Assembly: GCF_000524195.1 (NCBI RefSeq)
Contig: NW_020170407.1
Coordinates: forward strand, 233,772 to 297,771
Source: Echinococcus granulosus
Lineage: Eukaryota; Platyhelminthes; Cestoda; Cyclophyllidea; Taeniidae
DNA: 64,000 nt
Reading direction: 5' to 3'
The position numbers and the translations under genes are program-made. Shown piece after piece: positions 62,790 through 64,000 of this stretch; the stretch's first letter is position 1, and each line of letters begins with the position of its first letter. The notes under the pieces were generated by a model. The model did not search any database, had not been told where the DNA came from, and saw only the letters and a program-made list of their open reading frames with translations.

Positions 62790-63340
62790 TATTTCATTGG
62801 AATACACGCGTTTTATTGATAGCCATGTTGTGTTCTGTCTTATTGGTTATCACGCATTGACATCGAGGAATATCTTACCTTATTGTCCGTGAACCCATTG
62901 TTTTCCACTGGACAGTACTATTACAGTGTTAGCATGTCACACCAGAAGGAGCTACCTCTAACCCGAAAATTTCCAGTCCCTCTAGCACCTTTTAATGGAG
63001 TAGTCAACAGGACAGAATTAAATCTGAGATAAATGAACTGACTAAAGTCCACTTGTTTATGTCTCATTTCACATTTTCATCGGGTAGAATTGCATTGGCT
63101 ACTTTTTAAAAGAACACAACCTTAAGAATTTGTGTTAAACAATTGATCGGTTGATAACCTTCATTGAATATGTAATAATTAACTACATTTTGATCATTCT
63201 ATTATTTATGCATTTATTTCGACTTCACTGGATTGAGTCCCATTTGAACTAAGTGGAAATTGGTTGTTTGAAGACCTGTTCAGCACTTGAAGTCGGCCAA
63301 CTTCGTGCTTGGCTCTCACTCCAGTGATCCACATTACTAG
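62790..63340 (+). other. Interval between ACY1 terminal exons A and B
   Basis: 3' UTR of the exon-A transcript and intron for the exon-B transcript. No canonical AATAAA was found after exon A, so its polyadenylation would need a variant signal. Nothing else recognised. Confidence 0.5.
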
Positions 63341-63709
63341 GTGACGTTTTTGTCCAAAGACATGGGCACCTACGGCCATGGATCCGTGGACATTCCAATT
63401 GATTCACACCCCAATGACGTCTGGTGGAACATATTGGAAGATGTGCTTTCTCGAAGATCCATCGGCTTACAAACGGGCATCAGTGGAGGCTCAAATGATG
63501 GTCGATATCTTCGTCAGTATCATCGTCTCTGCGCACCGGATTCAAAGCCGATCAAAGCCATCAGTTTTTCTCCGCTTAGGAATACCCGCATTCTGCATCA
63601 TGCTTCAAACGAATTTGTCAGCAGGAAAGCCTTTCTTGAAGGCGTCCAGATTCTAGTGGAGATTGTTCAAATGGCTTCTTCTGTGGAACGTCAAGAAGAC
63701 GATGCTTGA
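63341..63709 (+). CDS. ACY1: ACY1 alternative terminal exon B
   Basis: Begins after ACATTACTAG in phase 0, the same phase as exon A, and encodes the same C-terminal part of aminoacylase-1: VTFLSKDMGTYGHG aligns with [14 protein letters not shown] of exon A, and KPIKAISFSPL with [11 protein letters not shown]. It includes a stop at 63707-63709. The zinc-ligand His is kept (ILHHASNE for LLHDHDE), but the neighbouring acidic residues differ. Joined to exon 3 it gives 439 aa. It is either a mutually exclusive last exon of ACY1 or the remnant of a tandem partial duplication. The open frame over 123 codons and intact motifs argue for use. Confidence 0.85.
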   Translation: MTFLSKDMGTYGHGSVDIPIDSHPNDVWWNILEDVLSRRSIGLQTGISGGSNDGRYLRQYHRLCAPDSKPIKAISFSPLRNTRILHHASNEFVSRKAFLEGVQILVEIVQMASSVERQEDDA

Positions 63710-64000
63710 GCAGACTTAGCTGTGATTGCCTATGTATCGAAAAGCAAGTGCTAATTATTCGATATAATCCATGGCGAGAGGTGAATGAAATTTCCTTCTG
63801 CCTACTAAATGGAGGGGAAAAGGGGGGCACTGTTTCATCCGCATTCTCCTCCCCTCCATTCCTCTCTCTGGTGGTACAGTAAGCATTAGGTAATCACATG
63901 GCAGGATACCGAAATGACCAGACAGGTTGGGGGGGGGGGGGGGGATGTATCTAGGATCAGCCTTTCTTCCAGTTTCCAGGGCTTAAGTCCTGGGTTTCGC
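63710..64000. other. 3' flank of ACY1 with a long G-run
   Basis: After the exon-B stop there is no AATAAA in view. A G-only run of about 15 nt at 63930-63944 and a GGGGAAAAGGGGGG patch near 63813-63826 occur. The window ends without another gene. Confidence 0.6.

Overview
This is eukaryotic nuclear DNA, most likely from a parasitic flatworm and probably a cestode. Genes are broken into many exons. A large fraction of introns are only 29-60 nt long and crowd the 5' parts of genes, while other introns reach several kb. (ATCC)n tetranucleotide expansions recur across the window. These are flatworm-like traits; the genus is not resolved. No bacterial features (operons, Shine-Dalgarno sites, CRISPR arrays, insertion sequences) are present.

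Layout, left to right. 1-172 is a pure ATCC microsatellite. 4.3-22.3 kb (minus) is one long gene for a SARA/endofin-type FYVE protein (ZFYVE9/16 family). 23.1-27.75 kb (plus) is METTL17, the mitochondrial ribosome-associated methyltransferase-like protein, preceded by a 55-codon upstream ORF with a membrane segment. 27.87-28.79 kb (minus) is VTA1, the VPS4 cofactor of ESCRT-III; its stop codon lies only about 120 nt from the METTL17 stop. 30.6-37.9 kb (minus) is a C2H2 zinc-finger gene. 39.55-51.85 kb (plus) is a 22-exon P5B-type transport ATPase (ATP13A2/3 family). 53.07-54.31 kb (minus) is CCDC25. 57.3-58.1 kb (minus) is a TMEM127-like membrane protein. 61.3-63.7 kb (plus) is aminoacylase-1 (ACY1) with two homologous alternative last exons.

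How the genes relate. This is an ordinary eukaryotic neighbourhood, not a pathway cluster. Several products act on endolysosomal membranes (SARA on early endosomes, VTA1/VPS4 on multivesicular bodies, P5B ATPase and TMEM127 on late endosomes/lysosomes), but I treat that as coincidence.

The most interesting signals are the ultrashort introns (29 nt in ATP13A, 30 nt and in-frame in VTA1), the duplicated terminal exon of ACY1, the membrane micro-ORF directly upstream of METTL17, an Asn in place of Thr in the ATPase TGES loop, an expanded FYVE loop plus an apparently missing Smad-binding segment in the SARA homologue, and several repeat pairs and palindromes in introns and intergenic DNA. Exon boundaries were read by eye from GT/AG sites, reading phase and similarity to remembered family members. 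They are good predictions, not transcript-proven.
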